DNA of 64,000 bases. Source: Gremmenia infestans (taxonomy: Eukaryota > Ascomycota > Leotiomycetes > Helotiales > Hamatocanthoscyphaceae). Numbering within the stretch: position 1 is the first letter of the stretch; the number at the start of each line of letters is the position of its first letter. Positions 33,940 to 46,539 of this stretch are shown here, piece after piece. The position numbers and the translations under genes are program-made. Under the pieces are notes generated by a model, which worked only from the letters and a program-made list of their open reading frames with translations, was not told the origin of the DNA and made no database searches. The DNA is taken from positions 1 to 64,000 of the forward strand of contig JAFEVB010000027.1 in NCBI GenBank assembly GCA_032629725.1. The letters run 5' to 3'.

Positions 33940-34696
33940 ATGCTTCTCGCTGGGACGAAGGCATAGCTTGATATGAAGAGTTTTGGGATATATATGTATA
34001 CAGTAGAAGTAGGTCATCATATCAGGACTTTCTTTCTTTTCTTCCTTCCTCTCTTTCCATTAGGATAGATACAGTATCCCTCCAAACGACCCTTACGAAT
34101 TAACAATTACCGTACATACATACATACACATACATACACATACATACACATACATACACATACATACACATACATACACATACATACACACATATCAATA
34201 ATCTTTTCCTTCTTTCCTTCCTATCAACCCTATTTCCTCTAAAACGTGCATAAGTACAAAACATAACATAATATAACATAACATCCATCATACCCCATAC
34301 ACATACACATACCCATCACATACTGCGGATCCATAAAGCTACGCGACCAGGGCCAGGACCAGGACCAGGGTAAACGCCGTATGCGCTGGCTAATCCCAGC
34401 CTAGCTACCCGTACCCTACCGCAGACAGACGGGTCTCCAGGGATAAATGCCCTACAGTACACTAAACAAGTGAGACATTTTGAGCCAGGGTGTGCGATGT
34501 GCAACAAAAAAAAAGAATCTCAATTATTGCTCCGTACGGAGGAGTAATGGCAGGCTAATTTTCCAAGGGCCTTGAGATGTTTGTGAATGAATAAGTACCC
34601 TTGCTGCATTCTTTCAGGGGTAGCGAGACGAGTACAAGGGTACTGTAGCGAGCGAGTACTGTACTGTACCCCTCTTCAGTATAATATTCTATACAT
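33940..34696. other. Convergent 3' region with microsatellites
   Basis: It lies between GDH and the amidase, both ending here. It contains the 10-bp-period ACATAC repeat (34113-34194) and smaller ACATA and CCAGGA repeats. No gene recognised. Confidence 0.6.
34113..34194. repeat. Minisatellite of 10-bp TACATACACA units
   Basis: TACATACACA repeats head to tail about seven times between 34121 and 34190, flanked by plain TACA units. It is in the 3' flank of the glutamate dehydrogenase gene. Confidence 0.95.
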
Positions 34697-36468
34697 TTAC
34701 TTAGAACCAGCACCAGTACCAGTACCATTACCATCACCATATTTCAATCCCTTCCAATCATTCCTCTGCTCCCAAGACGCAGCGACCTTTAAAACCAGCA
34801 AATCCTCAAATTTCCTCCCTACAATCTGCAATCCAGTCGGTAACCAGACCTCGCTGTCCGCCTGTGCAGGCACAAAGCCAACCGGTAGACTTAGGCCGGG
34901 ATGTCCACTGCTGTTAAACGTAGCAGTGTTATACGTTGCGCCGATAGTGCGACTCAACATCTTCAGCACGCCCAGCGTGCGTCCACCTTGCTCGCAAATC
35001 GGCACCGGGGGCATGATGATGGTCGGCATGACTAATACGTCCACGTCCCGCAACGCAGCATCATACGAATCGGACAGTTTGCGCAGGAGATTCGTACAGC
35101 GCGCGTGCAGCGGACTGCCGAAGCGCTCTTGCAGGAAGAGGCCACGCAGATAGATGTTCTGTCCCGCGGGCCCCAGGGCATCGAAAGCCGCTTGGCTGAG
35201 CTGCGCACCGACTGCCGTCGCGCGCTCCGGGAACAGGAGTTGTTTCCGTCCAGAGGGGTTGGCGAGTAGACCTTGGGTTGTGCCGGCCATGGGCAGGGCA
35301 ACCATCCAGATCATGCCGCTGTCTCGATGGAGTGGGATGGAAATCTCTTTGATCTCTGCTCCTAGCTCTGCGAGCTTGGCGATGGCGGCTTTGGATGCAG
35401 TTGCGACGTTGGGGTCTGTCATTGGGTCTTCAAAGCCTTCTTTCAAGACACCTACTTTGATACCTTGCAGTGGTTTTGAGGACGCTGCAGTAGATTGAAG
35501 ATGCTCCCAGACTCCAGACCCGAACTTGACATGCCCTTGAGGCCAGTTGTACGGCTGACGATCATCGATGCCATCTGTGCCTGCGATGACCTCGAGGAGG
35601 GTAGCGCAGTCTTGCACCGTCTTTGCCATGGGTCCTACGTAGTCAATCGTTGCTTCAAGTGAGATGCAGCCAGTGTAGGGAACGAGTCCCCAAGTGGGTT
35701 TTAAGCCGACAAGACCGCAATTCGCTGAGGGGAGACGGATGGACCCTCCTTGGTCAGCCCCGATTGCAAGGTCGACTTGTCCTGAAGCTACAAGGCGACC
35801 TGAGCCGGACGATGATCCGCCAGTACTGTATCCATGGGCATAAGGATTATGCACTGGCCCGGTGACTGATGTATCACTACCAAGCATCAGCTTCTTTGTC
35901 GCCTCATCAGCAGAAGAGAGAACATACCTCACAGCGCCAAAACAATTATTCTCACAGGCAGATTTCCCCTTCACCACACCTCCTGCATCCAATATCCTCG
36001 TCACAATGGTAGCATCAACCAGCGGCACCCAATCCACCGCCGCCGTCCCATTTGTACACTGCACGCCGGCAAGCGCAACATTATCCTTCAACGCCACCGT
36101 CTTGCCCTGCAGCTCCGAACTCTTGGGCTTCGTAGCTCTGACCGTGGCTTTCCAAGCCCAGCCGCCACAGTCCGTATCCTTGGGTCCTGAAGGCCGGTGG
36201 ATGTCTGTGCGCGGATACAAGGACGTATCGACCGCGGGGTAGTAGTCTGGGAGGGCGAGGATTTCCTTCGCGCAGTGGTTTAGGCCTGCGAGGAGGGTGG
36301 CCCAGTCTTGGAGCTCTGAGGGGGGGATGGAAAGATGGTTTTCTCGGGCGAGGGAGGAGACTTCAGAGGTGGTGATTAGGGAGTCTTGTCTGTGGGCCGG
36401 GTTAGGTAGCTTTTCAAGTGGAAGGGGGGAGGGACGTACTGCGCGTCTCCTAGCACGCTGACAGACAT
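34697..36468 (-). CDS. Amidase-signature hydrolase
   Basis: Exons 36468-36440 and 36389-34697 (50-bp intron GTACGT..CCACAG) give 573 residues starting MSVSVLGDAQQDSLITT. The amidase signature is complete: Lys111 in ALKDN, Ser202 in STGGSSSGSG and Ser226 in GADQGGSIRLPS form the Lys-Ser-Ser triad, with the 24-residue spacing between the serines seen in characterised members. The text GLVGLKPTWGLVPYTG follows as usual. It should hydrolyse a carboxamide; substrates of fungal members range from acetamide-type compounds to fatty-acid amides and cannot be told from sequence. No signal peptide is visible. The longer open frame back to 36511 reads through the intron and lacks a better start. It converges with GDH. 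Confidence 0.88.
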
Positions 36469-37264
36469 GTTTGCGAGAACTAATGAATTGATGAAGGAGA
36501 ATGAAGGTCAAGGGGGAGGGAAGCCACTGTGTATATATATTCTCTGGAGCTCATATGGCGTCCACTTTATCGGCATCAGTGGGATGGATATGGAGTGTAT
36601 GGCGGGCTTCATGCGCCGCGGCCAAGTCCTTGAGCGCGGACATGATGTTTGACTAATTAGTAGATGTTTGTGGAGTTACTTGGAAGCTCGGAAGACATTT
36701 TTGGATGGAAGATGTGATGATATGGAATAGTTGTTGGCTCCGATAAGAAATCCTTATCGTCCATCGCAGTTCCGATGATAGTATTGTAGCCGCTTTGCAC
36801 TAGCTTAGCGCAGCTTTGTAGTCCAGTGAATACCTCGGTATCTAAAACTTTTCAAATTATGTAATTATATATGCTTAAGTTAGTAAAACGTCTTCTACCT
36901 TGCAATGCAGAGAGAGGATGATTGTTCCTGGCACGTGTCGTATGTTACACAGTATCTTCGTTCACAGATCTCATCTCCACTGATATATGTACCTTATTTC
37001 AGCATCATACTAGCACCAAAGTAGTATCTCCCATATAACAAACTCTTATGGGGAGTTACGTGGAAGCTTTTGCAACAGTACGCTACGGATCTACGTATTT
37101 CATACTTTCTATTCTACACCTATTCCAGTATTAAGAGTTGCTTGCGAAGTTGCGATGATCTCTTTGTGTTTCCTCGTCGTCCATGGTTCATAGATTGGTT
37201 TGTTTTCGCAGCTTGATTTCGTTACATTCGAAACTGATCACAGCAATTCAATTCTTCACTTCAA
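36469..37264. other. Intergenic; no gene recognised
   Basis: It contains the amidase promoter on the left and the 3' flank of the aldo-keto reductase on the right. Nothing else is supported. Confidence 0.45.
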
Positions 37265-38216
37265 TCAATCAGCATCCGTAGGATCCCAATCCGTGACCAG
37301 CTTCTCATCCAGCCCATCCAGCGCCTTAATATCGTCCACGGTAATCTCAAACTCATCGACTTCCGCGTTGGATTTGATTCGTTGTTGATTTACACTTTTG
37401 GGAAGTGGGATGTATCCCTTCTGCAATCCCCATTTCACCATTAGTTGTGCCCAAGTACAGGTGTATTTTTTCGACAACTCTTTTATTTTCGGGTGGTTCG
37501 CTCGCAGTGAACGAGCGAGCGGTGCGTAGGCTTCAACAACGATGTTGTGTTGTGCGCAGAAGGATGTGATGGCGGGTTGGGTGTTAAAGGGGTGGACTTC
37601 GATTTGGTTGACGGCAGGGACGAGTTTTGGTTTCGAGTCTAAGAGTTCTTGGAGCTGCAAGTGTAGCGAGTCAGCGTCTATTGCAAGAGAAGGGAAAACA
37701 AGCAAAGGAGGATGAAATACGGACATGTTTAACCCCAAAGTTACTGACTCCCCCAGCCCTGCATTCGCCCTCCCTAACAGCATCTTCCACCGCCCTCCAG
37801 CACTCCAACCTCTTCTGCTTCCCTCCATATGGACTATGCAGCAAATACAAGTCAATGTATCCGAGGCCACTCTTCTTGATACTCTGTTTGATACTCTTCC
37901 GTGTTGCATCATAGCTTATATTGGTCTTCAACTTGGTCGTAAACCAGATATCCTCCCTCTTCAAACCCGCCTGGTTTTGTTTCGATGTCAGAAAGGCATT
38001 GATGGCAGACCCTACTTCTGCTTCATTCGCATACCATTCTGCAGAATCTACAGCGCGGTAGCCGGCAGCGAGGGCGTAAGTAACGGCGGAAGAGCATTCC
38101 CGGCCAGAGGTCATGTAGACGCCAAGGTGTAGGCGGGGTATAGGGATGCCACTGTTAAGGGGCAGGGTGCTGGCTAGTACTGAAGGCATTTTGAAGGCCG
38201 ATTGGAGTCTTTGCAT
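37265..38216 (-). CDS. Aldo-keto reductase
   Basis: Exons 38216-37725 and 37654-37265, with a 70-bp intron (GTCCGT..TTGCAG), give 293 residues, or 284 if Met10 (MPSVLASTLPLNSG) is the start. The tetrad is visible: Asp57 (AVDSAEWY), Tyr62 (WYANE), Lys95 (FTTKLK) and His127 (LLHSPYG), followed by GVSNFGVKHLQELL, NQIEVHPF and the NADP-phosphate loop PLPKSVNQQRIKSN. It should reduce aldehydes or ketones with NADPH in the cytosol. The closest named group is the xylose reductase/2,5-diketogluconate reductase-like family; the true substrate is unknown. Confidence 0.88.
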
Positions 38217-39556
38217 CTAGCTATGTACAAGTAAGAGCGGATATTTTAAGAGGGGGGGTGGAGGAGGAGGAGGTGATGGATGTGAAATCAAAAGTGAAAG
38301 TGAAAGTGGAAGTGAAAGATGACGCGCTGCCCCACATCTTTTGGCGGGGTGAGGAGTCCGCTGTCGTTGTGCAACGTCTCTCTTTTCAGAACCTCCAAAA
38401 AAGCAGCCATAGCTGGCAAGCGCGAATCTCCTCCTTGAAGCTGTGTATTGTCTTTTTCGTCTAAAAAAACTTCTCCTCCTATACACAGTTTCTAGCCATA
38501 AACGGGAACTCTGTGCCCGACCATCCATTGGACCTTTGGTCGAACAAGTTTAAACTGCTGAAGAGCTATGCAATTGATTGATATGCCTATGAATTGATAT
38601 TCTGCGACCGTTTGCTTCAGGACAAGCTGGCTATTTGAACAGTCCAGGTGGTCATGCAATTGCTGTCTTCCAACTTCACGATTCACAAATTTCCATTCTT
38701 TATAGTACTTGCCACTTACTGACTTATAACCTTCTAGAAAATTCTATCACTCTCCCTAGTCGCAATATGATTGTAGTCCTTCAGCAGCGTCAAGAATCCA
38801 GGTCCTTCGAGCAATCCCATTCCTGTCACGCCTTTAGTATAAGCTTGTTGCGTTCTTGGGGGATTTCTGACCCCCCAAAACATACCCGAAGGCTGGAGGC
38901 TAAAGGCTGACCGTCTTGGCCAGGGTGATGAAAGCGCCTATTGGACCTAAAGTTGGGTATTTTGATCCTAAATAGAACAAGTGGAGGTAGAAAAGAAGGG
39001 ATATCTCAGTCATAATTACTTATCATCTGCTTAATTAGCTCTATCGAGCATAATCTTGTGAGTTGCAACCTGTCAAGATAGTGGTTTGATATCATGCACT
39101 AGGGCGTGACATGACCTGATCCTGTGTTTTTTCGCTTATTTTCCAGCCTGCGAGGTGAGATCCGTCCGATTGAATGTCCATGTTTTTCTTATGTCTGGGT
39201 GACCCGTACTTTCAGACCACCATTGTATTGTACTGGTCCACCCAACTGCCTGTTATGGTTATATGCTGTCACACTTTGCGAGCTTCAAATTGTGTACTTT
39301 GAGAATGGCGGCGAGGCACGTTTGTACACCACTTTAATAACATTCCAAAATCGATTTCCGACGGCGACATGGGAGTGAAAAGGTTAAAAGTTGCTGCAAT
39401 GAATAAAAGATATAAAGGAGCACACTGTTCTAGACGTTGTCTCCCCTCTTGAGAACAGAAGAGGAGATCTCAATCCATCCTGTATCTATTTCCAGCTGGC
39501 TCCATAATCATCACTTCGTGCATCGAGCCAAAACTCAAACATTCCGACCAAAGACA
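38217..39556. other. Intergenic; no gene recognised
   Basis: Frames of up to 91 codons occur on the plus strand but show no domain or plausible splicing. The right end holds the promoter of the small secreted protein. Confidence 0.4.
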
Positions 39557-40066
39557 ATGTACTTCTTCGTATGCATTCATCGATATCTTCAACCTAAACT
39601 CACATACTAACCTGTCCTATCCCAGACAATTCTCATCTCCATCCTCACCACCGTCACAGCCACCACTCTCCCAGCCAGCATTTCAAAGAGAGTAGGACGG
39701 CCCACCGGAGGCCCCGCCACCATCACAGTAACCGTGTACACCGGGCCCTTTACCTGCGTGAACCGCGACACTCCACCACCCACCGACGGCACGGCCGGCA
39801 CTTCTCAAGTAGTAAGCGTAGCGGAGAACCAGTGCGCGATTCTCAATATCCCCTTTGGAGGCGCTATCACGTCTGTTATGACGGCTTCGCCGAAAACAGG
39901 GACGTTGGGGTGCTATGTGCAGATCTTTACGCAGTCTGGGTGCGGACTTACGCTGCAGAATGAGTTTCATGGGTTTGCGATGAATGGTGTTGTGGTTGGG
40001 AGTACATTGGATTGTGCGACGCCTCCTGTCATCGGCTATGGTGCTGTATCGGTTCTTTGTGCTTGA
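39557..40066 (+). CDS. Small secreted cysteine-containing protein
   Basis: Exon 1 is 12 bp (39557-39568, coding MYFF), then a 57-bp intron with CTAAC branch site (39569-39625), then 39626-40066; 150 residues in all. Residues 1-20 form a signal peptide, and SKR at about 25-27 is a possible Kex2 cut. The mature part has six cysteines, enough for three disulfides, with AENQCAILNIPFGGAI and GCGLTLQN among readable parts. It shows no domain I can name. Size, secretion and cysteine content are those of candidate effectors or cell-wall-associated small proteins. The very short first exon would be missed by simple gene callers. Confidence 0.7.
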
Positions 40067-40886
40067 ATGTTTGGTTGTTGGCTTCTGGGCTGGGATACTG
40101 AGAAGTGTATTAATTAAGAGATCGTGGAGAATGCGAGAAATCAGTCATTAATAAGTAAGGGTTCTCACTTGATCCGCTCGTCTTTCTCAGTCCCCAACCT
40201 TGAAGATTACCAGAATCGCCTGTTGCGGTGAAATGGTTTGGATGCTTGATGTGATGTTTTCAGTAGGGCCCACGCCCATCGGATCTGGAACTCAGGATTG
40301 CGGAAAGGAAAACGAATGTTGATAAGAAAAGGTCGATTAACGTGTGCACAATTTTACAGGTCTTCGATTGATAGTCTGGCATGATACATTGCTGACGTAT
40401 AAGAGCTAGAAAAGCGTAACAATCAAACCTTCTTTAATTTCTGTACTGATTATTTCCTCGATGCTCACCTAAGGCTTAGAGCCTGTTCTCCTCTTAGTCT
40501 TCTCAGGTTAGATATTTCTCGTTATTATACCATGTGCCTTTTAAAACTAAGAAGTCGAGTACACTGCAGTAGCTGCCCCGATGATACGAGCATAGGTCGA
40601 AAATGGTTCATTGAAAGTGTCTCGCCGCCGATATTTTCAGCGCCATATTCTCTATGCTTTAAACGTTTCACCAAACCTGGGATATTTGGAAAAAGCACCG
40701 ATTCGCTAAGAGCTGTCGGGGGTATTCATAGGTCTATGGCAGATATGATATACATTTATAACAAAAGACATGCAAAACCAACCTAACTCCAAGGTACAGC
40801 CCAATGCGTGTACACGGATCCATTAGGACCCCAAAATCCATCCATGATTCATCCCAACCAAACGCCTGCCCAAGTCAAAAGTGATC
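40067..40886. other. Intergenic; no gene recognised
   Basis: Only short frames without coding features. It is shared by the 3' ends of the convergent small secreted protein and the fusion gene. Confidence 0.45.
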
Positions 40887-43800
40887 TTACCCTTGGTTCT
40901 CTACGTTCCCACTAATTTCCAAGTCTTTCCAACCCTTCCACTCGTTTTTCCAATCCGGTTCGTGGTATTTATACCCCTTTCCCCTCGTTACCCTATCCGC
41001 AGACTCCCTAACCATCGGATAAACATCCTTGTACGCCTCCCTCCCTATCCAACAATCCAAATGCCCATAGCCCTGCACGACATGTCTCTCGTACCCCTGC
41101 GCTTCAAAAGTGTCTCTGAGCAAGCTGTATGTTTTCTCCGTAGCTTCAGGAGTCAGGACTTGGTTGTCGGAGCCGGAGAATAGCATGACGGGGATATCTT
41201 TGAGGCGATGGACGTTACGGGGCGTAGTGAGGTCGTTGAAGAGGGGCCCGTTGGTTGTTACGTAGCCGCGGTACCCCATCTGCATGAGGAGGTGCAAACA
41301 CGTCATGTTGACGCCGCCGAAGTAGCGGTTGATTTGCCGGTGAGTGGCTTCGTTGAGATTGCGGTGATTCCACATTCTGCGCATTGTTAGTTAGTATGAT
41401 ACAAAACGTTGAGGAAAGACGACGCTTACCTTCCGTAGACCAAAGAACCTCGATGACACGCGACGTTATTGCAGATTTCTTTCCTGGTGTCGGGATATAG
41501 GCGCAGCACTTGGTTGAGGAATTGCTGGAAATATGTGTCGTTCCTGCTTGACGAGCAATCGAACCATGATCCGCCGAACGTGGAGTAGAGTTTGTCGAAG
41601 GGGATGGGACCTGCTGATACTTTGGCCATGTTCAGGGCCGCCCAAATGGGATTGCAGAATACTTGCGACGCGGAAATACCTAGAATCCAATCCGCGGGTA
41701 TTGTACCATCAAGGAGGCCACATGAGAATGCTACTGCTCCCATGCAGTGACAGATTGTGTAGATTTTCTCCGGTCCCTGGTCTTTCCTGATCCGCTCTAG
41801 ACATGCTTTGATGTCGAGACGGGCGTCATAGGTCGTCCAGCCATTCTTGGCAACCATGAGATTACAGATACGGTGTACTGTCACAAAGACTCTGTATCCT
41901 GCTCTGGTGAAATAGTTAATGGCATTTACCTCAATAGTAGGAGTCGAAAAAATTTGTTCGTCGACAGAGGCACCAGGAATCATGAAAAGATTCTTGGTCT
42001 CGATATTGGGATTCCGCGGCTCGAAGACCTTGAGCAACGTCTGTACCCCATCAGAAGCAAAAACTTCAATAACATCGTCTGGCGGGGTACCATTGATATA
42101 ATGGTCGTAATTCACGGTAGGGTATTGTTGCCATGCAAAAGGGGCGAGGAAAAGATTTGCAGATTGTCGGGCAAAGAACCCCATGAAATTGGCCGTAGAT
42201 TGCACCTTTGCTAGGAAGTTTCGGCCGGATGGTTTGAGGGTGAATATTTCTGAGAGGAAGTCGGATGGTTTGATATGCATCATCCCTCGACCAACAATGA
42301 CTTTTTCTCTAGTTCGCGATATTGTCACATAGAGAGTCGAAGCTGCAGACCAGAAACGCCAAGGTGCCAACGTGATAGATGAATCGACGACTTTGTAGCC
42401 ATGGAAGTGGAACTCTGTGTCGTCGACCGAAGTCATATTAAAGTCATACGTTAGATTCCGGGTGCCGGGTGCAGAGTTGTCAACGCTGAATAGATGGAAG
42501 TCCCCTCGTTGGACGAGGAAAGGACTGCCTGGTAAGCTTCCACAAGTAAAGGTTCCAGTCAACATTGCCTTGTGATCGGCTCGATTTACGGCTGTTACAG
42601 AAGCGTCAGTAAACAATATCAACAAATGCCGGAAGCAGATGTCGACTTACTCATATCTGTGTCCCAGGCTTGGACACTCAAAAAGAACCTCGCCTCCTCA
42701 CAGAGCCCCCTGGCGGTTTTCGCAGCAGTCTCATAGTCCTCTATTTTCTCACCTTGGATCCCATCTCCAATGTGAATATATCCCGACATCACTTCGGAGA
42801 AGCCAAACCCGTTAGCTTTAGAAGCTCGTGTCTCATCGACCAGTTCTGTCGCTGCCGCGATGCGAATTGTGTTTTGACGATCAAGTTGCCGCTTGGTTTC
42901 AGCATGTTGATGCGGTTCCCCGAACAAATCCAGGACGTCATTGTTCTTAGTCTTCAAATCGATGCTTTGACCAATACTACGAGCTGCGTGCTCAACAGAT
43001 CTCTCAGCAAGCGCCGTAATCGTTGCAAAGGGGTTGACACCGAGAGCAGTTGGGATGACGGCTGCATCTGTGACAACAAGACCGTGATGGGTTTCGTCGC
43101 CGTTCCCAGTCAGAACTTCTCCAAAGTGGTTCGTAACTCCAGTATCAGCAGTGCCGTCTTTGGCAATGCATGCTCCTCCGATAGGATGTACCGTAATTTC
43201 CTGACCCAGATACGCGGAGAATGGACTTTCAACATATGTTCCGCCGACAGCCTCGGTAGCCTGCCGAAGGAGATCATTGAGGAACCTAACGTGGGAGCTA
43301 TTCCCTACACCGAGGAACTCCAAGATCGGCTTATCATCCTTGAGAGTCATGATCGCTTGGTTGGAGTCGTGACTCATGATCAGATACACTTGCGTTCTCT
43401 CGATGCTTCCTTTCTTATAATATGGTCCCAAGAATCGACTTCCTTGCTGTGCTAAGGCATGCTTGAATTTTCCAACAAGGCTATGGCCCTTGGGATATTG
43501 ATTACCTGGCATCAGCTCCAGCATCGTCTGGAATAGTTGGGAAAGCGCGTGAGGAATGGCGCCTTCCTCAATAACATACCCATCAAGAGGATTCTCATGA
43601 TCCTCACGATTGTCAATTACACCTGTGATGGTTGGTCCAATATTATAATAAGGAGACGTGTCTTCTCGGCCAATTGCATGGACTTCGTCTTCGGTATTGT
43701 AGCCGAAAGCGAGGATGTCTCCATTCCCGCTCATGCCCTGACCAACTCTATCACTCATTGGAAGACCCAAATTCTTGCTTCGGAGGAGGATCTCAGTGGT

Positions 43801-46539
43801 ACCGATGCTTCCAGCACCGAGGAAAACGCATTTTTTCGCGTGTACCCACATGAGATCTTCGTAAAGATTGGTTGGAAAGGCGCCCCTCTTGCTTCCGTGC
43901 CAGGCGTAGAAGACTAAGTAACCTTCTTCCGACGGGTGCTTCTTGATGTATCTAACCTCGCATTCGCAAAACATTTCGGCACCCCAGTTCCAAGCATCGG
44001 AGAGATAGTTTACGAGAGTACTTGACTTGCTCCCGTCATTTAATCCAGTGGTATCCATGCCGGTCAACTGGGACCTAAACATCTGAACGCCAGTACTATT
44101 AGAACCATCACGGAAACGAGTGGTCTGAGGAACTCTCCTGAACTTTTCCTCCAGCCCGAGAGCTTTGGCTTGTTTCTCGAGCATTTTTAGCTTCGGCAAT
44201 TCAGGCCAGTTTTTGGGGTATGTTTCAGGCTGGAGAACGCTCGCGGCACGTTTGTAGTATTTCTTCAGCTTGTCGTATCCTTGTAGTTCCTCGGGCCAGC
44301 AATCCAGTTTCATTGTTGCATCATTAGCTTCCAGAAATACGTTGGCGTTCAAGAGACTCGTTCCGCCAAGACCATTACCGACGAATGCGTTCTGGCCTTT
44401 GCCGACAATGAGGTGATAAAGCCCTGTTGGGTCTCCTTCCTCGACCATTAAATCCTTTATAAATCCGGGAGCAAATTCGCCTGATACATGGAATTGCTTC
44501 ATTGCATCCATGAGTCCAGTGGGATACTCTCCAGGCCATCGTTCCTTGCCTCTTTCAAGTAGACATACTTCTTGTCCAGCTCTAGCCATTCGACTTGCAG
44601 CCACAGCACCACCGTATCCCGATCCGATGACGACGCAATCGTACGAATTCCACATAAGCTCGACGGGCTTCGAAATTCTTGGAAACTCCTTCCCATTGGC
44701 GTCTTCGTCGTAAGTTTCGTTTTCTGGGTGTGTTTTCTCTCTACAAGCGTGGCTTTTTCGTGAATAAGGACCATGTGGATATGAGCGGTGGAAATCCTCT
44801 GGCGAGGTGGGTAATTCGGCACTTTCATTGGTCTCGTCCGCCGAAAGAGGTTCTTCAGTCATGCTGCTTGCGGGGCTGAACTGGGATGAGTAACTTATCT
44901 CCAATTTTGGTCGAAATTCTTTCTGGCCTTTGGGCGGAATCAAGTGCGCGTTTTTGCGGTGACGAATTTCTGAATGTTGACTGTTAATGTTCCCACGGAG
45001 TCCGGAGACTACTTCATGAGCCTTGGCGTTTGAATGTAAACCATTAATGCCGTTGCTTAGATTGTCCCAAGTCCATATATCCGGATTAGGAGTAGGAAGA
45101 TCCTTCGGAATTGGGACCTTGCTGAGGACTTGGTTGAACGACGTGATGGGACCAAGGCTCATCACAGCAGGATCTTTTGGTATATAGATTGACAGACATA
45201 TCGGAACTGAAACAATGAGTAGTGACGAGTAGCTATGGAATCCAGCTTCGATCTTGACTTGATCAAGGGAAGTTGGGATGTTTCGAAGCCATTCGGAGAA
45301 CAAATTGGAGGAGAGGTCGCCAACTCTGAAGTCTTCTGTTAATCGGATCGCGAATGCCATTCTTGGTATTGGCCCTACAGCAGTTGCAGAGGAAGGTTTG
45401 AAAGAGACACCAGTCGGGTCTCCATTCCTTATGCCAAATATGTCTGATTGTGGCGACTGGACGTCGTAGGAGCTACCTGAGGCTAATTGACTTGGTAAGT
45501 TTCCGTCATTCTGAATTGAGAGACGAATGCTACGCGGGTACTTTGAATTTCCTTGCGTCAATGACAGATAAACAGGAGATTGGTGCTCCAGTCCCTCCTG
45601 CGACATACGACTCCTGACGCGGGAGAATAAGTTTTCATATAGATTCCCGATGGAGAACGAGGATAGGCTGCTCAATTCTCGAAGTTCAACTTCTAGTTCT
45701 CTTGTAAAGGAATAAGACCGGACGCCGTTCGTGGAAGAGTTATAGGCACAAGCCGCGATTAGCTCAGTGGTGCCATTGCCTTCATCGTTGCTCGCAGTTC
45801 CGGCGTGGCAGCAATCCAAAAGAGCCAATACATCACTTTGTGCCTGCTCTAATGCAATCTGAATCCCGCTCCATTGCACTGTGGGATATTTCGACCTTGG
45901 ACTTTTGTGTCCACTTGGAATGAGTTAGCTAAGCACAAGAATAGTGCATCGACCGTGAAGATATTTTGCAATTGGCAGGGTTGCGTACCTTATCCAAACC
46001 AGACTCTTATTTTTGTTGAGTCGAGCCCGGCCGGTATAGTAGATAATCTTTAAATCTTCGAATCTGTCACCTCCTAAATTCACGAAATCCAGGACCTTTT
46101 GGTTGACATCCAAATCAGAGTCCTCGTCCGGAATCCTCCAGACTTCAGTTTCGAAGTGATAGACATTCTTGAAAACGTCGGATAAACGGTCCATATCTTT
46201 TTCAAGATGTCGCTTTGCTCTTTCATCATCCCAACAGAGCATTAGTACGTATACTTTGGAGTACGGAAACCTTTCTTCGCTGGGAAATATAGCTTGGGTA
46301 GCAGCATGGAGGCCCTCGCCAAAGTTCTTTAGGGCAATATGAGCTTGCCATCGATGAAATTCGTCAAAGCTCGAGGGTGTAGTGCTCAGACCAGTATTTT
46401 CCAGATCGGATTCGCTCTGCATCTCCTCACTCGTCCTCACTGAGTCGGTGGTATCCCACCTGTGCTGTGTGGCGCTCATTTCTGCCACGTGATCGCAGAT
46501 CTTTTTGCCCAGCTGCTGGTCAAGCTGAATACGGAACAA
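40887..46539 (-). CDS. Caspase-like / GMC oxidoreductase / alpha-beta hydrolase fusion
   Basis: Exons end-to-start: 46479(or earlier)-45989, 45913-42651, 42591-41430 and 41376-40887; introns 75, 59 and 53 bp. From Met at 46479 this is 1,801 residues in one frame. A further in-frame stretch LDQQLGKKICDHVAE up to an acceptor near 46525 suggests an unfound first exon. Module 1 (about 75-240) is a fungal caspase-like domain (YVLMLCWDDERAKRHLEKDM, DVLALLDCCHAG with Cys198/199), but the usual histidine is Arg151 (YYTGRARLN). Module 2 (about 585-1,150) is a cholesterol-oxidase-like GMC flavoenzyme: CVVIGSGYGGAVAASRMA (GxGxxG 594-599), GNGLGGTSLLNANVF, HPIGGACIAKDG. Module 3 (about 1,440-1,800) is an alpha/beta hydrolase with nucleophile elbow CHCMG (Cys near 1534), FSGSDNQVL and GYGHLDCW. 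Substrates unknown; sterol-like lipids are an inference. Confidence 0.82.

Noticed and set aside
34113..34194. CRISPR-like array
   Set aside because: A 10-bp period without spacers is a simple minisatellite, and the genome is eukaryotic.
42670..43455. 261-codon plus-strand frame
   Set aside because: It is antisense to the GMC oxidoreductase domain, which is clearly the coding strand.
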